Positions 9,163-19,100 of a stretch of DNA of 62,189 nt are shown piece by piece. Every line of letters begins with the position of its first letter. The first letter of the stretch is position 1. The notes under the pieces were generated by a model. The model worked only from the letters and a program-made list of their open reading frames with translations, ran no database searches and was not told where the DNA came from. The translations under genes were made by a program, and so were the position numbers. This DNA is from an uncultured Bacteroidales bacterium (GTDB lineage Bacteria > Bacteroidota > Bacteroidia > Bacteroidales > Bacteroidaceae): assembly GCA_902776455.1 (NCBI GenBank), contig CACYQI010000009.1, positions 1 to 62,189 of the forward strand, written 5' to 3'.

Positions 9163-10065
9163 ATGAAAATGCGTGCTTTTATATTAATCGCTCTTATGAC
9201 ACTGTGCCCCGCCTTGAGGGCACAGCAGTATGCCACAATCCTCTATCGGCAGACCGACACGCCCCGTGCCGTCCCCGTGGCTGAGATAGATTCTGTAGTG
9301 GTGCGCGACGTTGCGCAAGTGGATGCCACCTACTTTGCCGCTGCTAAGGACACTGTCTATGTCGTGCCCGTCAAGGAGTCGCACTGGAAGGGCAAACGCA
9401 TCGGCTTCCTGGGCGACAGCATTACGCAGTATGCCGAGTACGTCAATTCATACGCTAACCTGACGGGATGTACGGCCGTCAACTACGGTGTGTCTGCCAC
9501 TCACATGGCTCGCAAGAACAACAACGACACCAATGCCTTCGAGCGACGTTACTCCTCGATGACCAGGAACCTCGACATGGTGATAGTCTTTGGCGGCACG
9601 AATGACTTCGGACATACCACTACGGCAGAGTTCGGTGCGTTCACCGACGGGCCGAAAGTGGGCAAGTTCACCTTCTATGCCGGACTGCATCGCCTCTTCA
9701 GAGGACTGCAAGACCGCTATCCGAGCATACCTGTCGTCATCATGCTCCCCCTTCATCATGGCACAGAGATTGATGTGCCCGAGTACATCTTCAACTCCGA
9801 CAAGTCGTTCACCGAAGGTACGAACCCCACTACAGGCAAGACCTTCCGCGAATACGTCAACGCCATTCGCGAGGTAGCTGCCTACTATTCCTTCATCGTT
9901 CTCGATGCTTACAGCTACTCCGGCCTCTCGCCCATGACTGAGATCGGAGCCGAGAACCGCGTGTACTTCCGCGACGGACTCCACCTGAACGCAGCCGGCG
10001 GCGAGAAGTTGGCACGATGGATGTACCCGCAGCTCGAAGCCGTTTACGAAATGTTCTACAAATAA
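9163..10065 (+). CDS. Secreted SGNH/GDSL hydrolase
   Basis: 300 residues from the ATG at 9163, which gives a good signal peptide (MKMRAFILIALMTLCPALRAQ). The ATG at 9139 is in frame but would add repeat-derived NERKNEE, so I prefer 9163. Catalytic blocks: GFLGDSITQY (nucleophile Ser, block I, near residue 90), FGGTNDFGH (block III) and DGLHLNAAGG (block V, Asp-x-x-His). The family deacylates or de-esterifies carbohydrates and lipids; the substrate cannot be told. Fourth gene of the operon, following after 42 bp of sequence that is partly a GAATGAA-type array. Confidence 0.85.
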   Translation: MKMRAFILIALMTLCPALRAQQYATILYRQTDTPRAVPVAEIDSVVVRDVAQVDATYFAAAKDTVYVVPVKESHWKGKRIGFLGDSITQYAEYVNSYANLTGCTAVNYGVSATHMARKNNNDTNAFERRYSSMTRNLDMVIVFGGTNDFGHTTTAEFGAFTDGPKVGKFTFYAGLHRLFRGLQDRYPSIPVVIMLPLHHGTEIDVPEYIFNSDKSFTEGTNPTTGKTFREYVNAIREVAAYYSFIVLDAYSYSGLSPMTEIGAENRVYFRDGLHLNAAGGEKLARWMYPQLEAVYEMFYK

Positions 10066-10069
10066 ATAG

Positions 10070-11002
10070 ATGAAAAAACACAGACATTCTCATTCCTTCA
10101 TTCTTTCATTCCTACATTTCTTCATTCTTTCCTTCCTTCATCTCTCCACGGTTCAGGCCTACGACGTAGAGTTGGGGGGCATCTTCTATTGCATCCTGGG
10201 TTCGTACAGAGCGTACGTCACCCATGCCGACGTAGTGCCGGATTCGAACGGGAAATATGCGAAGGAATACAGCGGAACGGTGGTTGTGCCTTCACAGATA
10301 AGGTACAACGGGCGCAACTACACCGTCATGTCCATCGGCCCCAATGCCTTTGCCGGATGCGAGAAGCTGAATGTCGTCCGTTTGCCATCCACTATCCAAG
10401 CCCTCAGCGCCTGCGCATTCATCGGTTGCTCCAACCTCCGGCAAGTGGTACTGCCTGCTGACCTACAGGCCATTAGCAGCTGTGCATTCACCGGCTGCAC
10501 TTCCTTGCAACAGGTTTCCTTGCCTCGCCATGCGGAAGTTGTCGATACGCTCACGTTCTACTGCTGCACGTCGCTGACGTCGGTCATCTTGCCTCATACC
10601 GTCCGCGCTGTTTGTCAGGGCGCTTTCGAACACCTTCTTTCCCTGAAGCACCTCTACTGCTTCTCTTCGATTCCACCTGTTGCCGAGCGCGGAGCCTTTA
10701 CGTTTGCCGACCAGCAGAACTGCACCCTCCATGTTCCTGCCGAAGCCGTCCAGCTCTACCACGAGTCGCCTGTCTGGAAGGACTTCAAGAGCATCGTTCC
10801 CCTTCAGAACGGCGACTACACGGGCCAAGGCTATCAGCGCGGCGACATCAACGACGACGGACACATCGATGCCAACGACCTCGCCTTGCTTCGCCAACTT
10901 ATTGTAGGCCAACCCGACGAAGCATACGTCCGTTGGGCAGCCGACGTCAACGCCGACGGCATAGTCAATGCCATCGACTTCGTCATTCAGTCGAAGCGAT
11001 AA
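10070..11002 (+). CDS. BspA-like leucine-rich repeat protein with C-terminal dockerin-like module
   Basis: 310 residues, starting 4 bp after the SGNH hydrolase. The signal peptide core (SFILSFLHFFILSFLHLS, residues 9-26) is encoded by an octad array (10085-10148). The middle (about 80-200) has BspA-type leucine-rich repeats (IGPNAFAGCEKLNVVRLPS, CAFIGCSNLRQVVLP, CAFTGCTSLQQVSLP). The end holds two calcium-loop motifs, GDINDDGHIDANDL and ADVNADGIVNAIDF, as in type I dockerins. Such proteins are surface attached or secreted and mediate binding. No cohesin is visible in the window. Last gene of the operon. Confidence 0.82.
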   Translation: MKKHRHSHSFILSFLHFFILSFLHLSTVQAYDVELGGIFYCILGSYRAYVTHADVVPDSNGKYAKEYSGTVVVPSQIRYNGRNYTVMSIGPNAFAGCEKLNVVRLPSTIQALSACAFIGCSNLRQVVLPADLQAISSCAFTGCTSLQQVSLPRHAEVVDTLTFYCCTSLTSVILPHTVRAVCQGAFEHLLSLKHLYCFSSIPPVAERGAFTFADQQNCTLHVPAEAVQLYHESPVWKDFKSIVPLQNGDYTGQGYQRGDINDDGHIDANDLALLRQLIVGQPDEAYVRWAADVNADGIVNAIDFVIQSKR

Positions 11003-11605
11003 ACGCATGTATCTTAGTATTGGCGTACGCTAAGTAAGCGCCGAGTGCGCGAAAGACCACAGACGGAGGTGTAAGCCCCCGGTACAGGAGCATCGAAAAA
11101 ATGATTAATGGGAACTTACGGCCTATCATGTATTAAGCAAACACAAAGACACAAAGGCACTAAGTAACAGCCCATGTTGTAAAGACACAAAGATCTTTGT
11201 GTCTTCAGTTCTGCGGCGTAGCTCTCCGTGTCTTCGTGTCTTTGTGTTTGATTGTCCTTTTGATTTTCACCGAACTCACGTTATCTTAGTAAAGTCCGCT
11301 GAAGCTCCCATCCCTTCAAGGGAGATGATCTTCGTGAAGTCCTGCCGCGACTCCCCTCCCTTCAAGGGGAGGGGTAGGGGGTGGGGTCTGTAATGTATAA
11401 AATAGCTTTGGCCTTTGACAATCTCACCCCACCCCTAACCCCTCCCCTTAAAAGGGAGGGGAAACGCCGCAATGCTTCGACTGAAACTTTGTGAAGAACG
11501 TCGCATTTTCACTCGAAGTGAGGGAATCTCAGCAAAGGCCTGCCGCGACTCCCCTCCCTTCAAGGGGAGGGGTAGGGGGTGGGGTCTGTAATTAACAAAC
11601 TATCC
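11003..11605. other. Gene-free repeat stretch
   Basis: Holds a fragment of the 388-680 element (11030-11085, AGACCACAGACGG...GCCCCCGGTA), an array of ACACAAAGAC-type units (11140-11250) and four G/C-rich CTCCCCTCCCTTCAAGGG-type palindromic modules (11310-11390, 11425-11465, 11545-11590). No gene seen. Confidence 0.65.
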
Positions 11606-11724
11606 ACGTAGATTCGTCAAACTATCCACAGGGCATCCGTTCACGCTCCACGGAGCATCGGCTTACGCTCCACGTTGCATCGGGCGACGCTCCACGTTGC
11701 ATCGGGCGACGCTCCACGTTGTGT
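11606..11724 (-). repeat. 22-bp-period array (ACGT every 22 bp)
   Basis: On the plus strand the ACGT-like core starts at 11606, 11628, 11650, 11672, 11694 and 11716, exactly 22 bp apart. Units read (minus strand) ACGTGGAGCGTCGCCCGATG followed by CA, degenerating to the left. The array ends 4 bp before the sulfotransferase stop codon. See also 22020-22178, 48065-48160 and others. Confidence 0.85.
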
Positions 11725-11727
11725 GAA

Positions 11728-12837
11728 TCAGAGCCTCTCGTAGCCCCAGTCGTCGAGCGCTTCGCCCCAATGTTCGTTCACGAGGCGGATGGTGCGCGGA
11801 GCATACTGATACTTGTTCTTTTTGTAGCCTTTCTTGCTCTGTATGTAGCTCTCTATGGCGGACTTAGCCTCTTCCCAACCGGGAATGCCGAGCTTGCTGT
11901 AAATGTCCTTCGTGATGTTCAGGGCGTCCTTTTCGATGTCCTCAAAGCGCACTTCGTAGAGGGCGCCTTCGGGCAGATGCTGCTTCTGCTCCTTGTAGGC
12001 ATGGTAGAGTTCCATGTAGTTGCGAAGGATGTTCTGCTCCATCTCTTCGTCGCTGATGCTATGGAACTGCAAGGGTTTGATGGTATTGATGTAGAAGGAG
12101 CGTGTGCTCTCGAAGACCGTATAGGGATTGCGCATTAAATATATGTATCGCGCGCGAGGGAAAAGCTCCGTCATAGCCTTGATGCGGCCCGTATGAGGCG
12201 GGTTCTTGCTGAGATACTGCGTGCCGCCCGTGTTCCAGAGGCTTAGCTTGACAAGCTTTTCGAAAGTCTGCTTGAACTCCCGAAGCTCTTCGTCCGTGAT
12301 GGTCTTGAAGGTAAGAAAGCGGTCGCACCACTCTTGCATCCGCTCCGGGAAGAACCAGAAGTTGTAGTAGTTGCAGGCCGTCATGTTCGACAGCGCAAAT
12401 TCTTCCTCCTGCGGAAGGTCGGGGGAAAGCTCCATGTTGTCGGTAGGACGATGGCTGGGCATCACTAACTTCATGACTGGCTTGAAGAAGCCTTGCAGCG
12501 ACATGATGTAGTGGGGGAAGACAGTCTGATAGGTGGTGGTGAAGCCGAAGTGTTTGTCTTGGGCAAAGATGTTGTGGAGGAAGGTCGTACCGCTCCGCCA
12601 ATGTCCGAGGATGAACAATGGGGCGTTCTCCAATGGCTTGTTTGCCAACTCCTTACGATACCTTCGTTCTTGTAAAGCTACAAACGGGCTGAGAATGCGG
12701 CAAATGCACTTCGTAAGCCAGTAGTTAGCCCGTTTTTCCTTGGCGATGTGCTGACCTTTGGTCACAGCACCGAATGTTTTCCAGTCGGCTCCCACGAGGG
12801 TATTGACGGGAAGATTGTTGAATTTGAACAGTCCCAT
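11728..12837 (-). CDS. PAPS-dependent sulfotransferase
   Basis: 369 residues. The 5'-phosphosulfate-binding loop FILGHWRSGTTFLHNIF lies near residue 75, and the 3'-phosphate-binding segment RARYIYLMRNPYTVFESTRS near 225. The family moves sulfonate from PAPS to hydroxyl groups. It lies 154 bp downstream of cysN and cysD on the same strand, so sulfate activation and transfer are probably co-expressed. No APS kinase (CysC) or PAP phosphatase is in the window. From established knowledge, Bacteroides thetaiotaomicron carries a similar sulfotransferase/CysDN cluster that sulfonates steroids such as cholesterol; the acceptor here is unknown and could be a sterol, lipid or glycan. Confidence 0.85.
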   Translation of the reverse strand: MGLFKFNNLPVNTLVGADWKTFGAVTKGQHIAKEKRANYWLTKCICRILSPFVALQERRYRKELANKPLENAPLFILGHWRSGTTFLHNIFAQDKHFGFTTTYQTVFPHYIMSLQGFFKPVMKLVMPSHRPTDNMELSPDLPQEEEFALSNMTACNYYNFWFFPERMQEWCDRFLTFKTITDEELREFKQTFEKLVKLSLWNTGGTQYLSKNPPHTGRIKAMTELFPRARYIYLMRNPYTVFESTRSFYINTIKPLQFHSISDEEMEQNILRNYMELYHAYKEQKQHLPEGALYEVRFEDIEKDALNITKDIYSKLGIPGWEEAKSAIESYIQSKKGYKKNKYQYAPRTIRLVNEHWGEALDDWGYERL

Positions 12838-12840
12838 CTC

Positions 12841-13009
12841 TCATTTACCATTTAAACATTTAATCATTTACCATTTCTCAGCTCCCGCAAGGGGATGAGG
12901 CTTTCCGCCTGCAAGACTCCCCCTCTCCTTTGAGATTGAAGAGAGGGTGTTTATCATCGACCCTCGTTTGGCGGATAACCTTTTCACCTTTTTACCTTTT
13001 CACCTTTAC
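12841..13009. repeat. Tandem arrays between sulfotransferase and cysN, including the cysN stop
   Basis: 12841-12878 has a (CATTTAC/CATTTAA)n heptad array, 12905-12950 a G/C-rich CCCTCTCCTTTG module, and 12977-13009 an octad array (CTTTTCAC/CTTTTTAC)n. The cysN stop codon (TTA at 12992-12994) and its last codons (KVKR) lie within the octad array. Confidence 0.75.
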
Positions 13010-14521
13010 TTCCAGTCCTTGCCGGCTGAGTTCTTTCACGGCCGTCGCGATGGCCTCGTAGTGTTCGGGGCCGATGCCGAGGCGGGGAAGGTCGAGCGTA
13101 GGCAGGTCTTCGCGCATGAGTTCCGTTTCGTCGAGCGGCTTCTCTATCATGCCCACGGCACATGTGTTGTTCGTGATGGGGTCGATGAGGATGAAGGCTC
13201 CGGTGGCACGGTTCTGCGAGTAGGCGTCGAAGAAGAGCGTCTTGGCCGTCGTTATCTGCACCTGACCTATCTCGTTGAGTTTGAAGTCGGTTCCCGGCAA
13301 GTGCTCCATCGTGTTGACGTCGATGCGGTAGTCGATGGCGTTGATGGTGGCACGGGTCGTGTTGGTGTTGGCCTTGAGGAAGAACTGCTTGCTGCGGTCC
13401 ATCGGTTCCTCGTCCATCCAGACGAGCTTCGTCTGCAAGTGTCTCCCGATGAAGGGCAGGTTGTCGGGCTTGACAAGCATCTCCCCGCGCGAGATGTCTA
13501 TTTCGTCTTCGAGCGTAATGGTAACGCTTTGAGGGCAGAAAGCAAGCCCAAGCCCCCCTCCAACCTCCCCCCGAGGAGGGAGGCTTTCTGCCGCGAAACT
13601 CCCCTCCTCCTCGGGGGAGGGGACGGGAGAGGTGGCTGGGGAAGAGGCGGGGGCTGTAGGACTGTAGATTTCCTTCACGCGGCTCGTCTTCTTGCTGGGC
13701 AGGGCCATGATTTCGTCGCCCTTGCGGATGATGCCGCTCGCCACTTTTCCGCAGAAGCCGCGGAAGTCGAGGTTGGGCCGAAGCACGTACTGCACGGGGA
13801 AACGGAAGTCGTGCATGTTGCGGTCGCGGTCAATGGGAACCGTCTCGAGGAACTGGAGAAGGGACGAACCCTCGTACCAAGGTGTGCGTCCGCTCTTCTT
13901 CACCACGTTGTCGCCCTCCTTTGCCGAAAGGGGGAAGCACGTGACGTCCTCGATGCCAAGCCGATGGGTGAGACTGAGGTACTCGTGCTTTATCCTGTTG
14001 AAGACCTCTTCGGAGAAGCCCACGAGGTCCATCTTGTTGATGGCCAGAGCTATGTGTTTGATGCCGAGCAGCGAGACGAGGAACGTGTGTCGGCGTGTCT
14101 GCGTGATGATGCCATTACGCGCATCGACCAGAATGATAGCGAGGTTGGCGGTCGAGCCGCCTGTTATCATGTTGCGCGTGTACTGCTCGTGTCCCGGAGT
14201 GTCTGCGATGATGAACTTGCGTTGGTTGGTCGAGAAGTAGCGATAGGCCACGTCGATGGTGATACCCTCCTCGCGTTCGGCCTTCAGTCCGTCAAGCAGG
14301 AGGGCGTAGTCTATCTCTCCCGCTCCGGCGTTGCCCACGCGCTTCGAGTCGCGCTCGAGTGCTTGGAGCTGGTCTTCGTAGAGCATCTTGCTGTCGAAGA
14401 GCAAGCGTCCGATGAGCGTTGACTTGCCGTCGTCCACCGAGCCGGCTGTAAGCAGGCGGAGAAGCGACTTGCGTTCGTCGGCATCAAGGTAGGCCTTTAT
14501 GTTTAACTTATTGTTTTCCAC
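12992..14521 (-). CDS. cysN: Sulfate adenylyltransferase subunit 1 (GTPase CysN)
   Basis: 509 residues. GTPase motifs: [19 protein letters not shown] (G1, residue 27 on), [21 protein letters not shown] (G3) and NKMDLVG (G4). With CysD it makes APS from ATP and sulfate, with GTP hydrolysis driving the reaction. It has no fused APS-kinase domain. Between SRVKEIYS and [18 protein letters not shown] (about residues 292-328), where the family has a short acidic loop, an extra low-complexity segment ([20 protein letters not shown], then [20 protein letters not shown]) is encoded by G/C-rich repeat modules like those between genes. The frame is kept and the C-terminal domain continues, so the enzyme may remain functional. 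Confidence 0.92.
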   Translation of the reverse strand: MENNKLNIKAYLDADERKSLLRLLTAGSVDDGKSTLIGRLLFDSKMLYEDQLQALERDSKRVGNAGAGEIDYALLLDGLKAEREEGITIDVAYRYFSTNQRKFIIADTPGHEQYTRNMITGGSTANLAIILVDARNGIITQTRRHTFLVSLLGIKHIALAINKMDLVGFSEEVFNRIKHEYLSLTHRLGIEDVTCFPLSAKEGDNVVKKSGRTPWYEGSSLLQFLETVPIDRDRNMHDFRFPVQYVLRPNLDFRGFCGKVASGIIRKGDEIMALPSKKTSRVKEIYSPTAPASSPATSPVPSPEEEGSFAAESLPPRGEVGGGLGLAFCPQSVTITLEDEIDISRGEMLVKPDNLPFIGRHLQTKLVWMDEEPMDRSKQFFLKANTNTTRATINAIDYRIDVNTMEHLPGTDFKLNEIGQVQITTAKTLFFDAYSQNRATGAFILIDPITNNTCAVGMIEKPLDETELMREDLPTLDLPRLGIGPEHYEAIATAVKELSRQGLEVKVKR

Positions 14522-14627
14522 GATTGTTTCCTGTTATTTCGTTGTGACGTTGTTTCGTGATGACGACATTACGTTATAACGTTATTTCGACATTTCTCTA
14601 AACTCTAAACCCTAAACTCTCAACTAT
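14522..14627. repeat. Repeat-filled cysD-cysN gap
   Basis: GTTGTTTCGTGATGAC / ACGTTATAACGTTATTTCG units (14530-14592) are followed by a TAAACTC/TAAACCC heptad array (about 14597-14623). No gene or promoter is evident, so cysN is probably read through from cysD. Confidence 0.6.
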
Positions 14628-15536
14628 TCAGAAGTACCCTTCCCGCTTCTTCTGCTCCATGCTTGCCTCTTGGTCGAAGTCGATGACGCGTGTTGTGCGT
14701 TCGCTCTTCGTTGTGGTCATCATTTCCTCCACTATTTCTTCTATGGTGGCGGCGTTGCTTTCTACGGCTCCTGTCAGCGGCCAGCAGCCGAGCGTGCGGA
14801 AGCGTACCATGCGCATGTGAATCTTGGGAACGAGTTCTTTTGGCAGGCGGTCGTCGTCGGCCATGATGAGGTTTCCGTCGATTTCTACGCACGGGCGTTC
14901 CTTGGCAAAATAGAGAGGAACGATGGGAATGTTCTCCAGGCGGATGTATTGCCAGACGTCAAGCTCGGTCCAGTTCGAGAGGGGAAAGACGCGGATGCTC
15001 TCGCCTTTGCGTATGCGACTGTTGTAGATGTCCCAAAGCTCAGGGCGCTGGTTCTTGGGGTCCCATTGGTTGAACTGGTCGCGGAAGCTGAAGATGCGTT
15101 CCTTTGCCCTCGACTTCTCCTCGTCGCGACGTGCTCCGCCGAAGGCTGCATCGAACTTGTACTTGTCGAGCGCATCGAGAAGTGCCTTCGTCTTCATCAG
15201 GTCGGTATGCACTTTGCTGCCGTGCGTGAACGGACCTACGCCAGCGCGGAAGGCTTCCATGTTGCTCTCGACGATGAGGTTCCAGTTGTGCTCCTTGGCA
15301 TAACGGTCGCGGAACTCAATCATCTCGCGAAACTTCCACTTCGAGTCGATGTGCATGAGCGGGAAAGGCACCTTGCCTGGAGCAAAAGCTTTCTCAGCGA
15401 GGCGAACCATCACGCTGCTGTCCTTGCCGATGCTGTAAAGCATGACGGGATTCTCGAACTCAGCTGCCACTTCTCTTATGATATGTATCGACTCGGCTTC
15501 AAGTTCCTGAAGATGACTCAAACGGTATTCTTCCAT
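14628..15536 (-). CDS. cysD: Sulfate adenylyltransferase subunit 2 (CysD)
   Basis: 302 residues from ATG 15536 ([20 protein letters not shown]), the usual length and start of the family. The frame is open further upstream, but that sequence is repeat-rich and does not resemble CysD. The PP-loop [17 protein letters not shown] (near residue 30), [16 protein letters not shown], and the C-terminal [15 protein letters not shown] and [20 protein letters not shown] are all present. CysD adenylylates sulfate in the CysDN complex. First gene of the cysD-cysN-sulfotransferase operon; a -7 element lies at 15652-15659. Confidence 0.93.
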   Translation of the reverse strand: MEEYRLSHLQELEAESIHIIREVAAEFENPVMLYSIGKDSSVMVRLAEKAFAPGKVPFPLMHIDSKWKFREMIEFRDRYAKEHNWNLIVESNMEAFRAGVGPFTHGSKVHTDLMKTKALLDALDKYKFDAAFGGARRDEEKSRAKERIFSFRDQFNQWDPKNQRPELWDIYNSRIRKGESIRVFPLSNWTELDVWQYIRLENIPIVPLYFAKERPCVEIDGNLIMADDDRLPKELVPKIHMRMVRFRTLGCWPLTGAVESNAATIEEIVEEMMTTTKSERTTRVIDFDQEASMEQKKREGYF

Positions 15537-15651
15537 CTTTTTCGTCGTGTTGTTGTTTGGTGGTTTAGTCGTTAGGCGGGAGGGGCGAACCGCAGTTGCC
15601 GTAGGCAGAGAGACACGGACGCCTGCCCCTCGGAAACAACTAATTTGCCTG

Positions 15652-15659
15652 CAAAGGTA
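15652..15659 (-). promoter_or_regulatory. -7 promoter element (TACCTTTG) for cysD
   Basis: TACCTTTG on the minus strand about 115 bp upstream of the cysD start. A CTTG at 15680-15683 gives a 20-bp spacer as a weak -33 element. Confidence 0.55.
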
Positions 15660-15920
15660 CGAAGAAGTGCGCAAATAAACAAGAAGGGAGGCAGCTTTTC
15701 GCGTCTTTTCCGCTATTAAAGCAAATAGCGGCAAGGAAAAAGCGGCTAAAAGAAGGGCAGCAGGAGGGACGGAAGGGGAGGGGGGAGCTGCGTTGACAAC
15801 GCAACATACGGGACGGCGGGGGAGGGGAAACTTGAGGGCAAAGGGGAGAGGAAGGCGGGGGGCAGCTTGGAAGAACAAGGGGAGCGACCGCGAAAAACCT
15901 TGACAAGATTTTTTCTCTCT
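15660..15920. other. Gene-free low-complexity stretch
   Basis: Purine-rich on the plus strand (GGGAGGGG, AAGGGGAGAGG). An open frame runs through it but lacks resemblance to any protein. It joins the 22-bp array that starts at 15921. Confidence 0.5.
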
Positions 15921-16250
15921 CCACGTAGAACAAACCGACGACGCACGCCATCTCTTTCAACACTCCACGTTAAGTTGGCCAACTCTCCACGGAGTGTTGC
16001 TTTTTCCTCCACGTTGTCTTGCCCCTCTTCCCACGTGCTTTTTTCGGCTTTTCTTTGTATGGTTTGACCGTGCCCCGTGCTGCCCATGTACTTTCTTAAC
16101 TCGCCTCGACAAAACTCGCCTCTCTAACTAACTGAATATCAGCGGCAATTAAAAATAAGCCCTTTTTGAGCCTTCGGTGGCCCTTAGTGCCACAGAAGCA
16201 AAAAAACGCCGCCAGAACGCGCCTCGATGCGAAAAGTCTTGACAAACAAG
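15921..16250 (+). repeat. Composite intergenic element, copy 1 (22-bp array plus conserved distal part)
   Basis: ACGT-type cores (CCACGT or close variants) start at 15921, 15943, 15965, 15987, 16009 and 16031, all 22 bp apart. They are followed by a segment shared with 25059-25345 and 34163-34455: ATTAAAAATAAGCCCTTTT (16150s), GAAGCAAAAAAACGCC, GCCGCCAGAACGCG (16208-16221) and ATGCGAAAAGTCTTGACAAA. The three copies have the same orientation. Between the divergent cysD and gyrA genes. Confidence 0.75.
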
Positions 16251-16464
16251 CCCTTCCTTGCGGCCGAGGGAAGCCTTTCCTAAATCCTCCCCTGAAGGCA
16301 AGGACCTTGCCCCCGTCCCTTTAGGGAAGGGGTAGGGGAAAGGCCGCCTGAATCCGAAGCGGCAGCCGAAGAGCTACCTTCGCCACTTTTGCCCCCTCAA
16401 CTCCGCTCCTTGCGGAGCTTGAAACTTAATTTTTGCCGAAAGCTGAAATTAGGGGTGGTTTTAT
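16251..16464. other. Remainder of the cysD-gyrA gap
   Basis: A G/C-rich module (CTTTAGGGAAGGGGTAGGGG, about 16318-16340) and unstructured sequence up to the gyrA promoter. Confidence 0.5.
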
Positions 16465-16495
16465 TTTGCGTTATGCCTTTTTTTTCGTACCTTTG
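16465..16495 (+). promoter_or_regulatory. gyrA promoter
   Basis: TTTG (16465-16468), a 19-bp spacer and TACCTTTG (16488-16495): an excellent match to the Bacteroidetes primary sigma consensus. The predicted start is close to 16502, giving a leader of about 48 nt. Confidence 0.85.
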
Positions 16496-16549
16496 CGCCA
16501 AAATACGCAGCAGGCCGAATGGTTTTGCTGCCATACAAACTTAAACCCA

Positions 16550-19063
16550 ATGGATGATCAAGAAAGAATAATTAAAGTTGACATTCAACAGGAGATGAAG
16601 AAGAGCTACATCGACTACTCGATGAGCGTCATCGTAGCCCGTGCCCTGCCAGATGTCAGGGACGGCTTCAAGCCTGTTCACCGCCGCATTCTGTACGGCA
16701 TGCGCGAACTTCGCAATTTCCACAGTAGCCCTTATAAGAAATGTGCCCGTATCGTGGGCGAGGTGCTCGGTAAGTATCACCCTCATGGCGACAGCTCGGT
16801 CTATATGGCCCTCGTCCGCATGGCTCAGGAATGGGCTATGCGCTGCACACTTGTTGACGGCCAGGGCAACTTCGGCAGCGTCGATGGCGACAGCCCCGCT
16901 GCCATGCGATACACCGAGGCAAGGCTCAGCCTCATGGGCGAAGCCATGATGGACGACCTGGAGAAGGAGACCGTTGATATGACAAACAACTTCGACGACA
17001 CGCTCCAGGAACCCACCGTGATGCCCACCCGCATACCCAATCTGCTCGTCAACGGAGCCACCGGCATTGCCGTCGGCATGGCAACCAACATCCCGACCCA
17101 CAACCTCGGCGAAGTCATCGACGCCTGCGTGGCATACGTCGATAACAGCGAACTCACGGTAGATGACCTCATGCACTACGTGAAAGGGCCCGACTTCCCC
17201 ACCGGCGCCTACATCATGGGCATGCAGGGCATCCGCGATGCCTACGAGACCGGCCGCGGACGCATTGTCCTCCGCGCCAAAGCCGACATAGAGAGCGGCG
17301 ACACGCACGACAAGATCATCGTCAGCGAAATACCCTACGGCATCAACAAACAGCAGCTCATCGAATACATCGCACAACTCGTGGGCGAAAAGAAAATAGA
17401 AGGCATCAGCAACGTCAACGACGAGAGCGACTCGGAAGGCATGCGCATCGTGGTTGACCTGAAGCGCGACGCCAACGCACGCGTCGTGCTGAACAAGCTC
17501 TTCAAGATGACGCCGTTGCAGACCAGCTTCAGCGTCAACAGCATCGCCCTCGTGAAGGGACGGCCGCAACTGCTCACCCTCAAGGACTTCATCAGCAACT
17601 TCGTCGAGCATCGCCACGATGTCGTCATCCGTCGCACGAAGTACGACCTCCGCAAAGCCGAAGAGAGAGCACACATCCTCAAAGGCCTCATCATCGCCTC
17701 GGACAACATCGACGAGGTGGTACACATCATACGTGGCAGCAAGACGCCTGCCGACGCCCAGCGCAACCTCGAAGCCCGCTTCGAGCTGGACGAACTGCAG
17801 AGCAAGGCCATCGTCGATATGCGTCTGTCGCAACTCACAGGCTTGCGGCAGGAAGACCTCCATAATGAGTACGACGAACTGCTGGAGAAGATTAAGTACT
17901 ACAACCAGATTCTCACCGACGACGCCCTTTGCCGCAAGGTCATCAAGGACGAACTCATCGAGATAAAGGAACAGTACGGCGACGCACGTCGCACGGAGAT
18001 TCTGCCCAGCGCCGAGGAGTTCAACGCCGAAGACTTCTATGCCGACGACGAAGTAGTCATTACGATGAGCCACATGGGCTACATCAAGCGAGTTCCCCTG
18101 GCAGAGTTCAAGGCACAAGGCCGCGGCGGCATCGGCGTCAAAGCAAGCTCTACGCGCGACAACGACTTCATCGAGAAAATCTATCCCGCCACGATGCACA
18201 ACACGATGCTCTTCTTCACCGACCGCGGACGCTGCTACTGGCTCAAGGTTTATGACATTCCCGACGGCAACAAACAGGGCAAAGGACGAGCCATCCAGAA
18301 CATGCTCAACATCGAACCTGGCGATGCTGTCCGCGCTTGCCTCTGCATCCGCAAGCTTGGCGACCCCGAGTTCTGCCAGAGCCACTTCGTGGTCTTCTGC
18401 ACCAAGAAGGGCATCATCAAGAAGACCTGCCTGACGGAATACAGCCGAGTCCGCACAAATGGCGTCAACGCCATCAACATCCGCGAGGACGACCAAGTAA
18501 TCGGCGTAGAACTGACCAACGGCAAGAACGAAATCATCATCGCCAATGCCGGAGGTCGCGCCGTACGCTTCGACGAAGAACAAATCCGCTCGATGGGACG
18601 CACAGCTACAGGCGTGCAGAGCATCATCCTCGACGACGACCCGCGCGACGGCGTGGTGGGCATGTGCATCATCAACGATGTCGAGACCGAAAGCATCATG
18701 GTGCTCAGCGAGAACGGCTTCGGCAAACGCACCAACGTCGAAGAGTATCGCAAGACAACTCGCCATGCGAAAGGCGTCAAGACCCTCGCCATCACCGAGA
18801 AGACAGGCTACCTCGTAGCCATCACCGTAGTGAAGGACGACGACGACCTGATGATTATCAACAAGAGCGGCACTACCATCCGCATCCATGCCGACAGGAT
18901 TACGGAGACGAAGGGACGTGTCACGCAAGGCACCAAAGTCATCGAACTCAAGAAGCGCAACGACGTCATCAGCCATCTGAGCGTCGTACCGCGTGCCGAA
19001 GAAGAACCCGAGACGGAGGCAGAAGGCGAGGCAGAAGTTGAGACAACCGACAGCGAACAGTAA
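16550..19063 (+). CDS. gyrA: DNA gyrase subunit A
   Basis: 837 residues from ATG 16550 ([20 protein letters not shown]). The frame is open upstream, but the promoter at 16488-16495 lies inside that extension. Breakage-reunion domain: [28 protein letters not shown] (the quinolone-determining segment, Ser82 equivalent to E. coli Ser83) and the catalytic Tyr121 in [11 protein letters not shown]. The GyrA box QGRGGIGV (about residue 524) precedes the C-terminal beta-pinwheel. An acidic tail ([20 protein letters not shown]) ends the protein. It introduces negative supercoils with GyrB, which is not in the window. The following TPR gene starts 37 bp downstream. Confidence 0.97.
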   Translation: MDDQERIIKVDIQQEMKKSYIDYSMSVIVARALPDVRDGFKPVHRRILYGMRELRNFHSSPYKKCARIVGEVLGKYHPHGDSSVYMALVRMAQEWAMRCTLVDGQGNFGSVDGDSPAAMRYTEARLSLMGEAMMDDLEKETVDMTNNFDDTLQEPTVMPTRIPNLLVNGATGIAVGMATNIPTHNLGEVIDACVAYVDNSELTVDDLMHYVKGPDFPTGAYIMGMQGIRDAYETGRGRIVLRAKADIESGDTHDKIIVSEIPYGINKQQLIEYIAQLVGEKKIEGISNVNDESDSEGMRIVVDLKRDANARVVLNKLFKMTPLQTSFSVNSIALVKGRPQLLTLKDFISNFVEHRHDVVIRRTKYDLRKAEERAHILKGLIIASDNIDEVVHIIRGSKTPADAQRNLEARFELDELQSKAIVDMRLSQLTGLRQEDLHNEYDELLEKIKYYNQILTDDALCRKVIKDELIEIKEQYGDARRTEILPSAEEFNAEDFYADDEVVITMSHMGYIKRVPLAEFKAQGRGGIGVKASSTRDNDFIEKIYPATMHNTMLFFTDRGRCYWLKVYDIPDGNKQGKGRAIQNMLNIEPGDAVRACLCIRKLGDPEFCQSHFVVFCTKKGIIKKTCLTEYSRVRTNGVNAINIREDDQVIGVELTNGKNEIIIANAGGRAVRFDEEQIRSMGRTATGVQSIILDDDPRDGVVGMCIINDVETESIMVLSENGFGKRTNVEEYRKTTRHAKGVKTLAITEKTGYLVAITVVKDDDDLMIINKSGTTIRIHADRITETKGRVTQGTKVIELKKRNDVISHLSVVPRAEEEPETEAEGEAEVETTDSEQ

Positions 19064-19100
19064 ACAAACACATAGTACACATATTATATTTATTAAGGAT

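Noticed and set aside
15537-15878. N-terminal extension of CysD to an upstream ATG
   Set aside because: The extension is low-complexity and passes through a promoter-like element; the family starts at [10 protein letters not shown].
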